Positions 17,908 through 27,240 are shown, numbered from the stretch's first letter. The stretch: DNA of 57,471 nucleotides from MedAcidi-G1 sp002713545 (GCA_964013895.1 CAXGYF010000007.1:1-57471), one strand, 5' to 3'. The notes: generated by a model not told the origin, from the letters alone. Numbers and translations are program-made.

Positions 17908-19077
17908 TTAATCCTTTAAAGAGAGAAGTTTCTCAACTGCATGATCTAACACCTCAGGTCTCTTGCAGTATGCAAATCGTACAAGTGGTTTCCCTATAGT
18001 CTTGTTGTCATAAAAAACCTCATTAGGTACTGCAACCACCCCACAACGATTAGGCAAATCCCAACAAAATTCAATGCCGTCTTCATCTCCTAAAGGTCTT
18101 ATATCCACAGTTGCGTAATATGTCCCAGATGGCCTAAAAACTTCAAATCCAGCTTTTTCTAAACCTTCACATAGGATGTCTCGCTTGTTTGCCATATCAA
18201 GTGCGAGATTCATATAGTAACTTTCGTCTAACTTTAGAGCTTCTGCAATTGCATGTTGAAAAGGCGCCCCATTTACATAAGTCAAAAATTGTTTTGCGAT
18301 TCGAACTGCGGATAAAAGTTCGGAGGGACCATGAGCCCAGCCGATTTTCCAACCGGTAAAGCCGAAAGTTTTCGCTGCTGAAGAAATTGTAAGAGTTCGT
18401 TCACTCATACCTGGAAAAGTCGAAATAGGTATGTGAGATTGCCCATCAAAAACTAAATGTTCATAAACTTCGTCGGTAACTACTAGAAGATCTTTCTCGA
18501 TAGCTAGTTTTGCTATCTGTGAGAGCTCCTGTTGATTAAATACTTTTCCTGTCGGGTTATGTGGAGAATTAAGAAGAATCAATCTTGTATTTGAGTTAAC
18601 TTTTGACGCAAGCTCTTCGAAGTCAAATGAATAGTCTGGAGTTTTGAGAGTCACTACACGACGTTTTCCACCTGCCATGGCAATAGCCGCCGCATAAACA
18701 TCAAAATAGGGCTCAAAAGTAATCACTTCTTGTCCTGGTTCGACCAAAGCTATTAAAGACGCTGCTAAAGCTTCCGAAGCTCCAGCAGTAATCAGTACTT
18801 GAGTCTCTGGATCAACTTCAATTCCATAAAACCTCTTTTGATGTTCTGAAACAGCAACGCGTAAAGATTCAATCCCTAATCCCGGTGGATACTGATTATG
18901 ACCATCTCTAATTGCTTTAATTGCAGCTTCTGCTACCTGATTAGGCCCATCGGTGTCCGGAAAACCCTGTCCCAGATTTATTGAATCTGTTCGCGCAGCT
19001 AAAGCTGACATCTCTGCAAAAATAGTTGTTCCAAAGTCTTGCAATCTTTCTGCCAGATATGGATTTTTTGCAGTCAT
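17908..19077 (-). CDS. PLP aminotransferase, glutamine transaminase K/kynurenine aminotransferase-like
   Basis: A 389-residue fold-type I aminotransferase with INLGQGFPD near the N-terminus, NSPHNPTG and the PLP-lysine segment SSAAKTFGFTGWKIG. These fit the YbdL/KAT-I/GTK group, which uses methionine, glutamine or kynurenine as amino donor. The adjoining omega-amidase-like gene suggests glutamine or methionine as the physiological donor. A kynureninase gene lies 5 kb away, so kynurenine remains possible. Confidence 0.8.
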   Translation of the reverse strand: MTAKNPYLAERLQDFGTTIFAEMSALAARTDSINLGQGFPDTDGPNQVAEAAIKAIRDGHNQYPPGLGIESLRVAVSEHQKRFYGIEVDPETQVLITAGASEALAASLIALVEPGQEVITFEPYFDVYAAAIAMAGGKRRVVTLKTPDYSFDFEELASKVNSNTRLILLNSPHNPTGKVFNQQELSQIAKLAIEKDLLVVTDEVYEHLVFDGQSHIPISTFPGMSERTLTISSAAKTFGFTGWKIGWAHGPSELLSAVRIAKQFLTYVNGAPFQHAIAEALKLDESYYMNLALDMANKRDILCEGLEKAGFEVFRPSGTYYATVDIRPLGDEDGIEFCWDLPNRCGVVAVPNEVFYDNKTIGKPLVRFAYCKRPEVLDHAVEKLLSLKD

Positions 19078-19093
19078 TACTTTTCAAACCAGT

Positions 19094-21400
19094 TCAAGCT
19101 CTTACCTCTGATTTATCCGAAATAGCAGACCAAATCTTCTGAGGCGTTAACGGCATATCTAGATGGTCAACACCAAGATAGGAGATTGCGTCTACCACAG
19201 CGTTTTGCGTAGCAGCAGTAGAACCAATAGTTCCAGATTCTCCTATACCTTTTGCTCCTATGGAATTCAGCGGGGTGGGAGTTTCCATTGATATGCGATC
19301 AAAACTCGGGACCTCCATAGCTGATATAGCCGTGTAATCCATCAAATTGGCTGTTTGGGGATTTCCATCATTATCGTATAAAACTTCCTCTAAAAGAGCT
19401 TGAGCTACCCCTTGCGCTAAACCTCCATGAACTTGACCTGTTGCTAATAAAGGATTGACTATTTTCCCAGCATCATCAACTGCTACGATCCTCTTTATTT
19501 TTGCTTCGCCGGTTTCAATATCTACTTCTGCTATAACAATGTGGGCACCAAATGGGAATGTTGCGCCTTCCTGTAAGAAATCGGACTTGCCTATTAATTG
19601 CTTTTGATCTGCTTTAGGACTTGAAGCTAATTCGCCCCATGAAACTGACACTGCTGGTGTTCCGACTACATGAAAGTTGCCAGATTCTTTGTTGAGAACA
19701 ATGTCTTCCTCTGATGCTTCTAAAAGATCTGCTACAACTTTACGAGCAGCGTCAACCAGTTTTTCGGACGCGTCAGCCATGGAAGATCCTGATACCTGAA
19801 CCGATCTTGAACCCCCAGTCATCTCACCAGATGGAACCACGTCAGTATCGCCATAAATTACCTCTACTTTTTCCATAGGCACACCAAGGCGATCAGCAAC
19901 AAGCATTGCCCACGTGGTTACATGCCCTGTTCCAATTGGAGTGCTTCCCGTTGTAGCTCGAAAAGTGCCGTCATCTTTAAGTTCAACTAAACCAAATTCA
20001 CTGCCGCCGCCGCCAGCGGTAACTTCTACGTACGTAGAAATACCAATTCCCAACTGCAATCTTTCATTTTCTTCGCGTCTGCGACTTTGTTCGTTTCTAA
20101 GAGCTTCGTAATCAATAGCCCCAAGAGCCTCGTCTAAAGCTTTTTCATAATCACCTGAGTCGTAAACAGTTCCTGTTGAGTTTTTAAACGGGAATTCATC
20201 GGGACTGGGGAAATTTAACCTTCGCACTTCGGCTGGATCCATCGCTATTTCTCTTGCAAATAAATCCACGGTTCTTTCAATCACTGAAGTAGCTTCCGGG
20301 CGTCCCGCTCCTCGATATGCGCAAACTGGAGCTGTTGTCGTAGCAACAGAACGTGAAGAGAATTCAACATTAGGAATTCTGTACACCCCGCTTGCCATCA
20401 TTAGGGTGGATCCAGGTAGAACGGCTCCCCATTTCGGATAAGCACCACTGTCTTGAATCACTTCGAGGCTGTAATGAGTAATTTCACCGTTAAGACTTCC
20501 GCCCATTTTAACTTTTTGCTTTTGCGCTCTTCCATGTGCAAAACCAGTTAAATTTTCTGTTCTACTTTCCATCCAACGAACAGGTTTTTCGTGCATTCGA
20601 GATAAATGGGCGATAATTATTTCCTCTTCTGAGGCAAGTCCTTTAGCTCCAAAACCTCCTCCTATGTCAGTAATAATTACCCTTACATCTTTTATTTCCA
20701 TTTCAAGTGCTTGAGCAACTGAATCTCGATAGTCATGGGCTCCTTGATTACTAGCCCAGCATGTGAGTCGACCATTTTCAAAAGATGCAAGTGTGACTCT
20801 CGGTTCGATCGAAACGGCTGCGACTTTAGAGTTAATGATTTCCGCTTCTACAACAACTTCGCAATCAGAAAAATCTATTGGTTTTCTTCTGGGTATCTCT
20901 GTAACTATGTTGCTGTCTAAATTTGGGAAAAGTAAAACTTCACCGGCGACTGCTTCTTCAAGATCTACCAATGCTGATAAAGGTTCTATATCTACCCAAA
21001 TGTTCTCAGCAGCATCTGCTGCTAAATACTCGTTTTCTGCCAGAACTACCGCTACTGGTTCTCCAACGAAACGTACTTTTTCACGGGCAAGATACGGTCT
21101 TGTCATCTCGGCCTCATAAGCATTTAATATGACGGCCCTATCCGCCAAATCAAGATTCTCAGCGGTGTAAATCGCAAAAACTCCAGGCATCTTCTCTGCT
21201 TCACTTGTTTCCACTGAAATTATTTCACCGTGCGAAACATTTGATCTTACAAAATGTGCGTGTAAAGCACCTTCCATTGGAACGTTTGCTACATATCCAC
21301 CTTTACCTTTTAGAAGATTAAGATCTTCTCGACGCGGCACAGCATTCCCCAGTAAAGACGTTCCCCCAGTTCCGTATTCATCTGACCCGTTGCTACTCAT
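19094..21400 (-). CDS. Form II CoxL-like molybdenum hydroxylase large subunit
   Basis: A 768-residue xanthine-oxidase-family molybdopterin subunit. It shows GGFGAKG, an active-site loop AYRGAGRPEA and the catalytic Glu in KGIGESGT. True form I CO dehydrogenase has AYRCSFR with the copper-binding Cys, so CO oxidation is unlikely. Form II enzymes hydroxylate varied aromatic or aldehyde substrates. The FeS and FAD subunits usually encoded beside it are absent here. The start overlaps the acyl-CoA dehydrogenase stop by ATGA, implying coupling. A molybdate importer is encoded at 32.7-35.3 kb. Confidence 0.8.
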   Translation of the reverse strand: MSSNGSDEYGTGGTSLLGNAVPRREDLNLLKGKGGYVANVPMEGALHAHFVRSNVSHGEIISVETSEAEKMPGVFAIYTAENLDLADRAVILNAYEAEMTRPYLAREKVRFVGEPVAVVLAENEYLAADAAENIWVDIEPLSALVDLEEAVAGEVLLFPNLDSNIVTEIPRRKPIDFSDCEVVVEAEIINSKVAAVSIEPRVTLASFENGRLTCWASNQGAHDYRDSVAQALEMEIKDVRVIITDIGGGFGAKGLASEEEIIIAHLSRMHEKPVRWMESRTENLTGFAHGRAQKQKVKMGGSLNGEITHYSLEVIQDSGAYPKWGAVLPGSTLMMASGVYRIPNVEFSSRSVATTTAPVCAYRGAGRPEATSVIERTVDLFAREIAMDPAEVRRLNFPSPDEFPFKNSTGTVYDSGDYEKALDEALGAIDYEALRNEQSRRREENERLQLGIGISTYVEVTAGGGGSEFGLVELKDDGTFRATTGSTPIGTGHVTTWAMLVADRLGVPMEKVEVIYGDTDVVPSGEMTGGSRSVQVSGSSMADASEKLVDAARKVVADLLEASEEDIVLNKESGNFHVVGTPAVSVSWGELASSPKADQKQLIGKSDFLQEGATFPFGAHIVIAEVDIETGEAKIKRIVAVDDAGKIVNPLLATGQVHGGLAQGVAQALLEEVLYDNDGNPQTANLMDYTAISAMEVPSFDRISMETPTPLNSIGAKGIGESGTIGSTAATQNAVVDAISYLGVDHLDMPLTPQKIWSAISDKSEVRA

Positions 21401-22554
21401 TCAGCCGGGTACCTTTCTAGAAGTTTCCTAGCAATTACCATTTTCTGAATCTCACTTGTCCCTTCTCCAATAATCATTAACGGGGTGTCGCGCAAGTAAC
21501 GCTCCACTGGAAACTCAGTTGTATATCCATTACCGCCATGAATCCTCATGGAAGACATAGCAATCTCAAAAGCTGCTTCGGAAGCAAAAAACTTCGCCAT
21601 CCCTGCTTCCATATCAACCCTCTCTCCGGCATCTGCACGTCTTGCCGCATCAAAAGTCATCAAACGGGATGCTTGAAGCTTTGTTGCCATTTCAGCCAGC
21701 ATGAATTGAACAGCTTGATGCTCAAAAATTGGTCGGCCAAAGGTTTCGCGTTGTTGAGCGTATTTCATTGCTGAATCAAAAGCTGCTTGCGCTACTCCTA
21801 CAGCCCTTGCAGCTATATTTATTCGTCCCAATTCCAAAGCTGAGAGTGCGTACCTTCTACCGTTACCTATGCCGTCTTCGCCTCCCAATACGTTTTCAGA
21901 AGGAACCCTGTGATCCACGTAGGACATTTCAACTGTTTCTAATCCCCTGTACCCAAGTTTGTCTATTTTTTTTGAAACTGTAATTCCTTCAAAATTTTCA
22001 CCGGGTTCTTTTTCAACCAAAAAGCAAGTAATTCGATCGTCTGGAGTTCTGGCTAAAAGCATTACTAGAGATGAGCGCGTTCCGTTCGTAACCCACATTT
22101 TTGTTCCATTGATTACCCATTCATCTCCATCTTTTTCAGCTTTGCAACGAAGCGATCCTGTATCGCTACCGGCGTCAGGTTCTGATAGAGAAAACGCCGC
22201 TCGAAAAGAACCGTCGCACATCCGAGGTAAGAACTTTTCTTTTTGCTCTTCCGTTCCGTATCTGTCGATCATGGTCACACCTATTTTGTGTGTATTCAAG
22301 ATTCCAGCTAATGACATGAAACCACGCGATAGTTCTTCGACTATGCGGGCGTAAGTTGTGATGTCTATTCCAAGGCCACCGTACTTTTCATCGATTGTGG
22401 ATCCGAAAAGTCCAAAATCGCACATCTGTTCAAACATTTCTTGAGGAAACTCATCATTAAGTTCGAATTCAGCAACATTTGGGATTACATCGCGATCAAC
22501 CCAGTCCTTTATCGTTGAAACAAGTTCATCAGCTAGTGCTTGATCTGTAGCCAT
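21397..22554 (-). CDS. Acyl-CoA dehydrogenase
   Basis: A 385-residue FAD enzyme that introduces an alpha-beta double bond into acyl-CoA and passes electrons to ETF. Signatures are SLSEPDAGSD, the substrate-loop region TKMWVTNG, RETFGRPIFEHQ and the C-terminal GEGTSEIQKMVIAR, where the first Glu matches the catalytic base of the short/medium-chain group. It is the first gene of a minus-strand run with the CoxL-like gene. Chain specificity is unknown. ETF is encoded at 50.7-52.4 kb. Confidence 0.85.
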   Translation of the reverse strand: MATDQALADELVSTIKDWVDRDVIPNVAEFELNDEFPQEMFEQMCDFGLFGSTIDEKYGGLGIDITTYARIVEELSRGFMSLAGILNTHKIGVTMIDRYGTEEQKEKFLPRMCDGSFRAAFSLSEPDAGSDTGSLRCKAEKDGDEWVINGTKMWVTNGTRSSLVMLLARTPDDRITCFLVEKEPGENFEGITVSKKIDKLGYRGLETVEMSYVDHRVPSENVLGGEDGIGNGRRYALSALELGRINIAARAVGVAQAAFDSAMKYAQQRETFGRPIFEHQAVQFMLAEMATKLQASRLMTFDAARRADAGERVDMEAGMAKFFASEAAFEIAMSSMRIHGGNGYTTEFPVERYLRDTPLMIIGEGTSEIQKMVIARKLLERYPAE

Positions 22555-22615
22555 CTTTTCTCACTCTTCTAGACTTAAAGGGTTTTATCACTTAAATTAC
22601 GTTTTTTCTTATTTT

Positions 22616-22703
22616 GATCGTATCGTCAGGTAACTTTTCTGGCGGTTCTATTTGTCTTATGATTACATCTAATAGGAAATAACCCAAAAACGGCGATACG
22701 GTC
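22616..22703. promoter_or_regulatory. Pair of inverted 10-bp elements in a divergent intergenic region
   Basis: GATCGTATCG (22616-22625) and CGATACGGTC (22694-22703) are reverse complements at 9 of 10 positions and lie 68 bases apart. They sit in the 177-bp gap between the divergent acyl-CoA dehydrogenase and amidohydrolase genes. They could be operator half-sites for a looping or paired repressor, or chance. No linked regulator gene was seen. Confidence 0.25.
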
Positions 22704-22731
22704 GAAGTTGGTCTACTTAACAGGAGCTTAG

Positions 22732-23943
22732 GTGACAAAGATTCCTCGAATAATTTCAGTTGATGATCATGTGGTTGAACCGCCAGATCTTTGGACTAGT
22801 CGCTTACCTTCAAAATATGCAGATAGGTGCCCACGTGTTGAACGTGATTCTGCGGTATTCAACTTTGAAGGTGGTGTTTTTTCTTATGAAAAGGGAGTTA
22901 AAAATGGCTCTCCATGCGACTGGTGGTTATATGACGATTTGATATATCCGTTTCCTAAACTTTCCGCTGCGGTGGGTTTTGAAAATCTTGATGTTGAGCC
23001 AGTTACTTTTGATGAAATCAGACCGGGTAGCTGGAAGCAGGCCGACAGGCTGGCTGATATGGATGCAAACCACGTTGACGTTTCAATATGTTTTCCCAAT
23101 GTTCTTCCACGGTTTTGCGGTCAAACTTTTCTTGAGCGAGAAGATAAAGATCTGGCTTTACTTTGCGTAAAGGCTTATAACGACTGGATGATAGATGAGT
23201 GGTGCGAAGGTGAAGGAAAAGGTCGTCTGATACCACTTACCCTTATACCACTCTGGGACCCAGTCGCCGCCGCCGAAGAAGTTCATAGATGTGCAAATAA
23301 GGGATCTTTTGCTGTTGCATTTTCAGAAAATCCTTACCATCTAGGTTTACCATCTGTACACGACGCTGATCATTTTTGGGATCCTTTCTTCACTGCATGC
23401 CAAGAAACTGAAACTGTGATCTGCATGCACATAGGATCTTCTTCAAAAATGCCGTCGACTTCTCCAGATGCTCCTTTTTCAGTTTCTTCGACCATAACTT
23501 TCGCAAATGCAATGGGATCCATGTGCGACTACATACTTTCAGGAATTTTTGTTCGATTTCCTAAACTCCGGATTGCGTACGCAGAAGGACAAGTTGGATG
23601 GATGCCATACGTAGTTGAACGAATGGACAAAATTTGGGAAGAAAGAGGAGACGCTAGTTTTGGAATAGATCTTCCAAATCCACCTAGTTCTTATATAAAT
23701 AACCACATTTGGGGTTGTATTTTCGACGATGAGATCGGTTTAAAGAATCGGGACATAATCGGAATGAACCAAATCTGTTTTGAAGTCGACTTCCCCCATG
23801 CAGATACAACTTTCCCAAATACGTTGAAAGTGGCAACAAAAATTTGTGAAGAAGCAGGACTCTCGGAGGATGAAATATACCGGCTTATGCGGGGTAACGC
23901 TATTGACTGCTTCGGACTTGAACGTTTCGGGATAACAGTTTAA
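22732..23943 (+). CDS. Amidohydrolase-2 family metal-dependent hydrolase/decarboxylase
   Basis: A 403-residue TIM-barrel enzyme. It starts ISVDDHVVEPPDLW, the metal-binding strand-1 motif of the amidohydrolase-2/ACMSD-like family. A later MHIGSSS carries another likely metal His, and the C-terminus has NAIDCFGL. Family members decarboxylate or hydrolyse aromatic acids and related rings. An AGGAG site precedes the GTG start. It converges on the kynureninase gene. A role as ACMSD in the kynurenine route is possible but not supported by specific residues. Confidence 0.75.
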   Translation: MTKIPRIISVDDHVVEPPDLWTSRLPSKYADRCPRVERDSAVFNFEGGVFSYEKGVKNGSPCDWWLYDDLIYPFPKLSAAVGFENLDVEPVTFDEIRPGSWKQADRLADMDANHVDVSICFPNVLPRFCGQTFLEREDKDLALLCVKAYNDWMIDEWCEGEGKGRLIPLTLIPLWDPVAAAEEVHRCANKGSFAVAFSENPYHLGLPSVHDADHFWDPFFTACQETETVICMHIGSSSKMPSTSPDAPFSVSSTITFANAMGSMCDYILSGIFVRFPKLRIAYAEGQVGWMPYVVERMDKIWEERGDASFGIDLPNPPSSYINNHIWGCIFDDEIGLKNRDIIGMNQICFEVDFPHADTTFPNTLKVATKICEEAGLSEDEIYRLMRGNAIDCFGLERFGITV

Positions 23944-23962
23944 ATAGAACTCTCAGTTGAAG

Positions 23963-25249
23963 TCATGGAACAACTGGCGTTGCATCTCTCCAACGATCTA
24001 TCCCACCGCCATAAATAACTTCCTTTACTCTTTCTATGCTTTCTTCAATTTCTCCGAAAGTGTTATAAAGAGGAGCAAAACCAAACCTAACTAAATCCGG
24101 TGGACGGACATCTGGGATTGTCGATTGTTCATTAATTAATGCTTGTCCTATTGCCAAAGCTGAATCATGAGAAAAAGATAAGTGAGAGCCACGGTTCTTG
24201 TGCTTTAGAGGTGATGAAACAGAAAATCCCAAAGGTAAAAGTTCTTTTTCAGCTTTGAATAAAAATCTTTCGGAAAGAGCAACCGACTTGGAGCGTATGT
24301 TTTGGACTCCCGCTTCAATTACCAAATCAATGCCTGGCTCTATAAGTAAAGTTGACACTAAAGGTGGTGTACCTGTTAAGAACCTGCGATTATCATTTTG
24401 TGGTTGAGAATAAGGATCAAATCCAAATGGGTCTTCACTTCCATACCAACCTGCTATGGGATTTATCAAATCGTGGCAATTTTCTGAAATATAAATAAAA
24501 GCGGGTGATCCTGGTCCACCATTTAAATACTTATATGTGCATCCAATAGCTAGATCAATTTCATCTTTTCTTAGATCTATTGGAACCACTCCTACTGAGT
24601 GCGAGAGATCCCAAAGAACTTTAGATCCTACCTGATGAGCCTTTTTAGTAACCGTTGATAAATCCCAACAACACCCGGATCGATAAGAGACTTGACTTAG
24701 TGACACTAAAGCAACAGTTTCATCAATCGCCTCTAAAAGCTCTTCAACAGGGGCTTCTAAACCATTGCTTTCTATCACTACTACCTTGTGATCTTTGCTG
24801 ACCATTGATGCAGCTGCTTTCAGAGCCTGAATATCGGAGGGGAAGTTTTGGTCATCGGTAAGAATGATGGAACGTGTTGGATTTGAAAGAAGTACTGAAA
24901 CTGCGGCTTTAAATAAACAGACAGTTGTTGAGTCAGCTAATACTACTTCTCCTGGTTTTGCTCCGACCACTGATCCAACCTTGTCTCCGATTCGAACTGT
25001 GTCCTCTAACCACTTTTCGTTCCATGAACGTATTAGACGGCTACCCCATTGTTCGGAGACTATTTCTTGAGCAAGGTCTTTGGTTTTTTTTGGAAGTCGA
25101 CCTAAAGAGTTTCCGTCTAAATAGATTAAGTTTGGATCTTCGATCACAAACTTTGAGCGAAAGTTCGCTAGTTGATCAGCATTATCTAGTTCATTGGCAG
25201 TTGTTTGATTTAACTGTATTTTTTCAAAAGAATCATCAAAGTCAGCCAC
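23963..25249 (-). CDS. kynU: Kynureninase
   Basis: A 428-residue PLP enzyme that cleaves kynurenine (or 3-hydroxykynurenine) to anthranilate (or 3-hydroxyanthranilate) and alanine. It shows IYLDGNSLGRLPK, DSTTVCLFK, NFPSDIQAL, DLSHSVGVVP and the PLP-lysine segment CTYKYLNGGPGSPAF, all typical of KynU. The frame opens at a TTG at 25267. A GTG at 25249 with AAGGA 8 bases upstream gives MADFDDSF and is preferred; it overlaps the upstream gene by 8 bases. It is the last gene of a five-gene minus operon. No tryptophan dioxygenase or formamidase was seen here. Confidence 0.9.
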   Translation of the reverse strand: MADFDDSFEKIQLNQTTANELDNADQLANFRSKFVIEDPNLIYLDGNSLGRLPKKTKDLAQEIVSEQWGSRLIRSWNEKWLEDTVRIGDKVGSVVGAKPGEVVLADSTTVCLFKAAVSVLLSNPTRSIILTDDQNFPSDIQALKAAASMVSKDHKVVVIESNGLEAPVEELLEAIDETVALVSLSQVSYRSGCCWDLSTVTKKAHQVGSKVLWDLSHSVGVVPIDLRKDEIDLAIGCTYKYLNGGPGSPAFIYISENCHDLINPIAGWYGSEDPFGFDPYSQPQNDNRRFLTGTPPLVSTLLIEPGIDLVIEAGVQNIRSKSVALSERFLFKAEKELLPLGFSVSSPLKHKNRGSHLSFSHDSALAIGQALINEQSTIPDVRPPDLVRFGFAPLYNTFGEIEESIERVKEVIYGGGIDRWRDATPVVP

Positions 25250-25910
25250 CAGATTTTTCCTTATCAATTATTTCTTGCATTCGTCTTTCAGTATGTTCCT
25301 GGCTCAAGCTTTGATGATCACCTTCTATCTCTTCTAGAGGATGATTCTCATCATCATCAAATTCAAGCTGTAATGCTCTAGAAATAATCCCATGCATTCC
25401 ATATGTAGCAACTATGTATGTAAGTTCAAGAATTTCTTCATCTGATAAATGTTCTGTAAGTGTCTGAAAAATTTCATCTGTTACTAAGCCATTATTGATT
25501 GCTAGACAGTCCGTATATGCAAGAACTGCTCTTTCAATTTCATTGAAACACTCAGATTCTTCCCACTTCGGAATCGCTTCGATTTTTTCTTCGCTTATTC
25601 CAACGGTTCGGCAAGATTTACAGTGCTGTGAAAAAACAAAACGGCTCCCAACGTCCCACCCAACACGAGTTTGTCCAAGTTCTCGTAGTTGTGGATCCAA
25701 TTTTCGCTCTGGCGATCTGTATAAAGCTAAACCTGCAACTGCGTGATCGAAAACTTCGGGCACCAAAGCAAACGTGGGCCACCAATCTCCTGGACTTCCA
25801 GTATCGGTACCGGGTTCAACTGTTGGGTCTCTGTCTCCAAATATGAGTTGAAATATAGTTTCAGCTGCCGGGTGTAAATCTGAGCGACTAACCTGTCGGA
25901 TTCTAGACAT
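25242..25910 (-). CDS. Carboxymuconolactone decarboxylase (AhpD/CMD)-fold protein
   Basis: A 222-residue helical protein. The core VGSRFVFSQHCKSCRTVGISEEKI matches the CMD helix in which a His and sometimes a CxxC pair form the active site. LAYTDCLAINN and LTYIVATYGMHGIISRAL complete the domain. Members are decarboxylases or peroxidase-like thiol proteins. It overlaps kynU and follows a VOC protein. A role in ring-cleavage or detoxification of a catabolic intermediate is inferred only from context. Confidence 0.7.
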   Translation of the reverse strand: MSRIRQVSRSDLHPAAETIFQLIFGDRDPTVEPGTDTGSPGDWWPTFALVPEVFDHAVAGLALYRSPERKLDPQLRELGQTRVGWDVGSRFVFSQHCKSCRTVGISEEKIEAIPKWEESECFNEIERAVLAYTDCLAINNGLVTDEIFQTLTEHLSDEEILELTYIVATYGMHGIISRALQLEFDDDENHPLEEIEGDHQSLSQEHTERRMQEIIDKEKSGG

Positions 25911-25919
25911 TCGGCTTCC

Positions 25920-26489
25920 CTATGCGTCTTTGGGTTCGGGAAAGAGACTGAATCCTCTGAGCCCTTCTATATCTAAAGGTTTAATGAACGTTGAGTAGTC
26001 GGTGTCATCAGTTGAGCTGAGACGTGCTGCTGCGGTTTCAGGGTCAACCCCGAATTCGCCTGTATCTCTGCAGAACTCAACCATTATTCCATTTGGGTCT
26101 ATGTAATAAAGCGAGTGACACCATCCGTGATCCACTTCCATCAAAGGAACAATTTCCTCTGCAGCTAACCGTTCTCGCACCTTTTCAGTTCTTTCTTCAT
26201 CAGAAGCGAAAGCTAGGTGATTAACCCAAACGGGAAGACCATTGCCTATAGACACTTCGGAACTCCAATCAGGATTCTCTCCTACCCCTGAAACCTCAAA
26301 AAAAGCTATACACGAGCCATCTCCAGTATCGAAAAACAAATGGCGGAAGAATCCATCTGGAGCATTTTTTACCTCAGTGTGAACTAAAGGCATTCCTAAT
26401 AAATCTTCATAAAAATGCCGGGTTTCTTCACTGTTTCTGCACGCGTAAACGACGTGGTGGAATCCTTTATTTCTGGTTTTTTTTGTCAT
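25920..26489 (-). CDS. VOC-family (glyoxalase/extradiol dioxygenase-like) protein
   Basis: A 189-residue two-module VOC fold. Candidate metal ligands are His near the start (GFHHVVYACRN), His in WVNHLAFAS and Glu in GIMVEFCRD, the His-His-Glu arrangement of extradiol ring-cleavage dioxygenases. Length is shorter than classical two-domain dioxygenases. Located between an SDR and a CMD gene in the kynureninase operon; a ring-cleavage step is plausible but unproven. Confidence 0.7.
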   Translation of the reverse strand: MTKKTRNKGFHHVVYACRNSEETRHFYEDLLGMPLVHTEVKNAPDGFFRHLFFDTGDGSCIAFFEVSGVGENPDWSSEVSIGNGLPVWVNHLAFASDEERTEKVRERLAAEEIVPLMEVDHGWCHSLYYIDPNGIMVEFCRDTGEFGVDPETAAARLSSTDDTDYSTFIKPLDIEGLRGFSLFPEPKDA

Positions 26490-26494
26490 TTAAA

Positions 26495-27238
26495 TCACTG
26501 CAATCCTTTTGCAGCTCCACCGTCAACGGGGATTGCTGCACCTGTTATGAATTTCGCTTGCTCTGAGCACAAAAAAGCTACGACTTCACCAAAATCGTCA
26601 GGGTCGCCTAGTTTTCCAGTTGGAACATTTCCTGCTACACCTTTTAAATCTTCATAAAGTTCAGTGAGCCTTTCAGTCGCGTGGAGTCCCGGTTGGATTG
26701 AATTTACTGTCACACCAGCCCCCGCTACTTCGGTTGCTGTCGTTTTCAAAAAGCTTGTTAACCCAGATCTAGCCGTATTTGACAGGATCAACTGAGCCAT
26801 TGGTTCCCTCACCGCAATTGAAGTAATGGCCACTACCCGGCCCCAGCCTTGATGGGTCATTTCTGGAATTAAACCCTTACACATTTCGACGGTCGACAAA
26901 AGATTCAATTGTAGAGCTTCTGAAAAGTCTTCAGTTTCAGTAGTTTCAAAATTTCCAGGTGGTGGGCCACCGGCATTTGCCACAAGAATATCTACGCAAC
27001 CAAATGTTTCTTTTACTTCTTTTAGCATGGTTTGGATTGAAGAAGGATCTGACAAATCAGAAGCAATGGTATGGCAATCATTCGGTAGTTCTTGAGCAGC
27101 AATCGACAATCGGTCCGTTGATCGTGATACCAAACAAACTTTTACCCCTGCGTTAGACAAGGCTCTAGCGCTAGACAGACCCAGACCTCTTGAAGCACCG
27201 GTAACTAAAGCCGTTCGCCCGGAAATGCCTAAATCCAT
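26495..27238 (-). CDS. SDR-family protein lacking the canonical Tyr-Lys pair
   Basis: A 247-residue SDR with TGASRGLG and ILVANAGGPPPG. Where classical enzymes have YxxxK this one has NTARSG (preceded by LILS), so Tyr and Lys are replaced by Asn and Arg. The AITSIAVREP serine segment is retained. A recognised SDR subgroup shares this ALSN-type sequence, so it is probably a genuine variant rather than a decayed gene. Cofactor and reaction are uncertain. It sits 2 bases after an acyl-CoA dehydrogenase gene. Confidence 0.8.
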   Translation of the reverse strand: MDLGISGRTALVTGASRGLGLSSARALSNAGVKVCLVSRSTDRLSIAAQELPNDCHTIASDLSDPSSIQTMLKEVKETFGCVDILVANAGGPPPGNFETTETEDFSEALQLNLLSTVEMCKGLIPEMTHQGWGRVVAITSIAVREPMAQLILSNTARSGLTSFLKTTATEVAGAGVTVNSIQPGLHATERLTELYEDLKGVAGNVPTGKLGDPDDFGEVVAFLCSEQAKFITGAAIPVDGGAAKGLQ

Positions 27239-27240
27239 TA

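Noticed and set aside
19094..21400. Aerobic CO dehydrogenase
   Set aside because: The active-site loop is AYRGAGR (form II), lacking the Cys of form I AYRCSFR, and no coxM or coxS is adjacent.
22732..23943. ACMSD of the kynurenine pathway
   Set aside because: Only the family-level start motif is visible; no ACMSD-specific residues or partner genes support it.
23954..23976. CAGTTG/CAACTG hairpin as a terminator
   Set aside because: The loop is 11 bases, no T-run follows, and it overlaps the 3' coding end of kynU.
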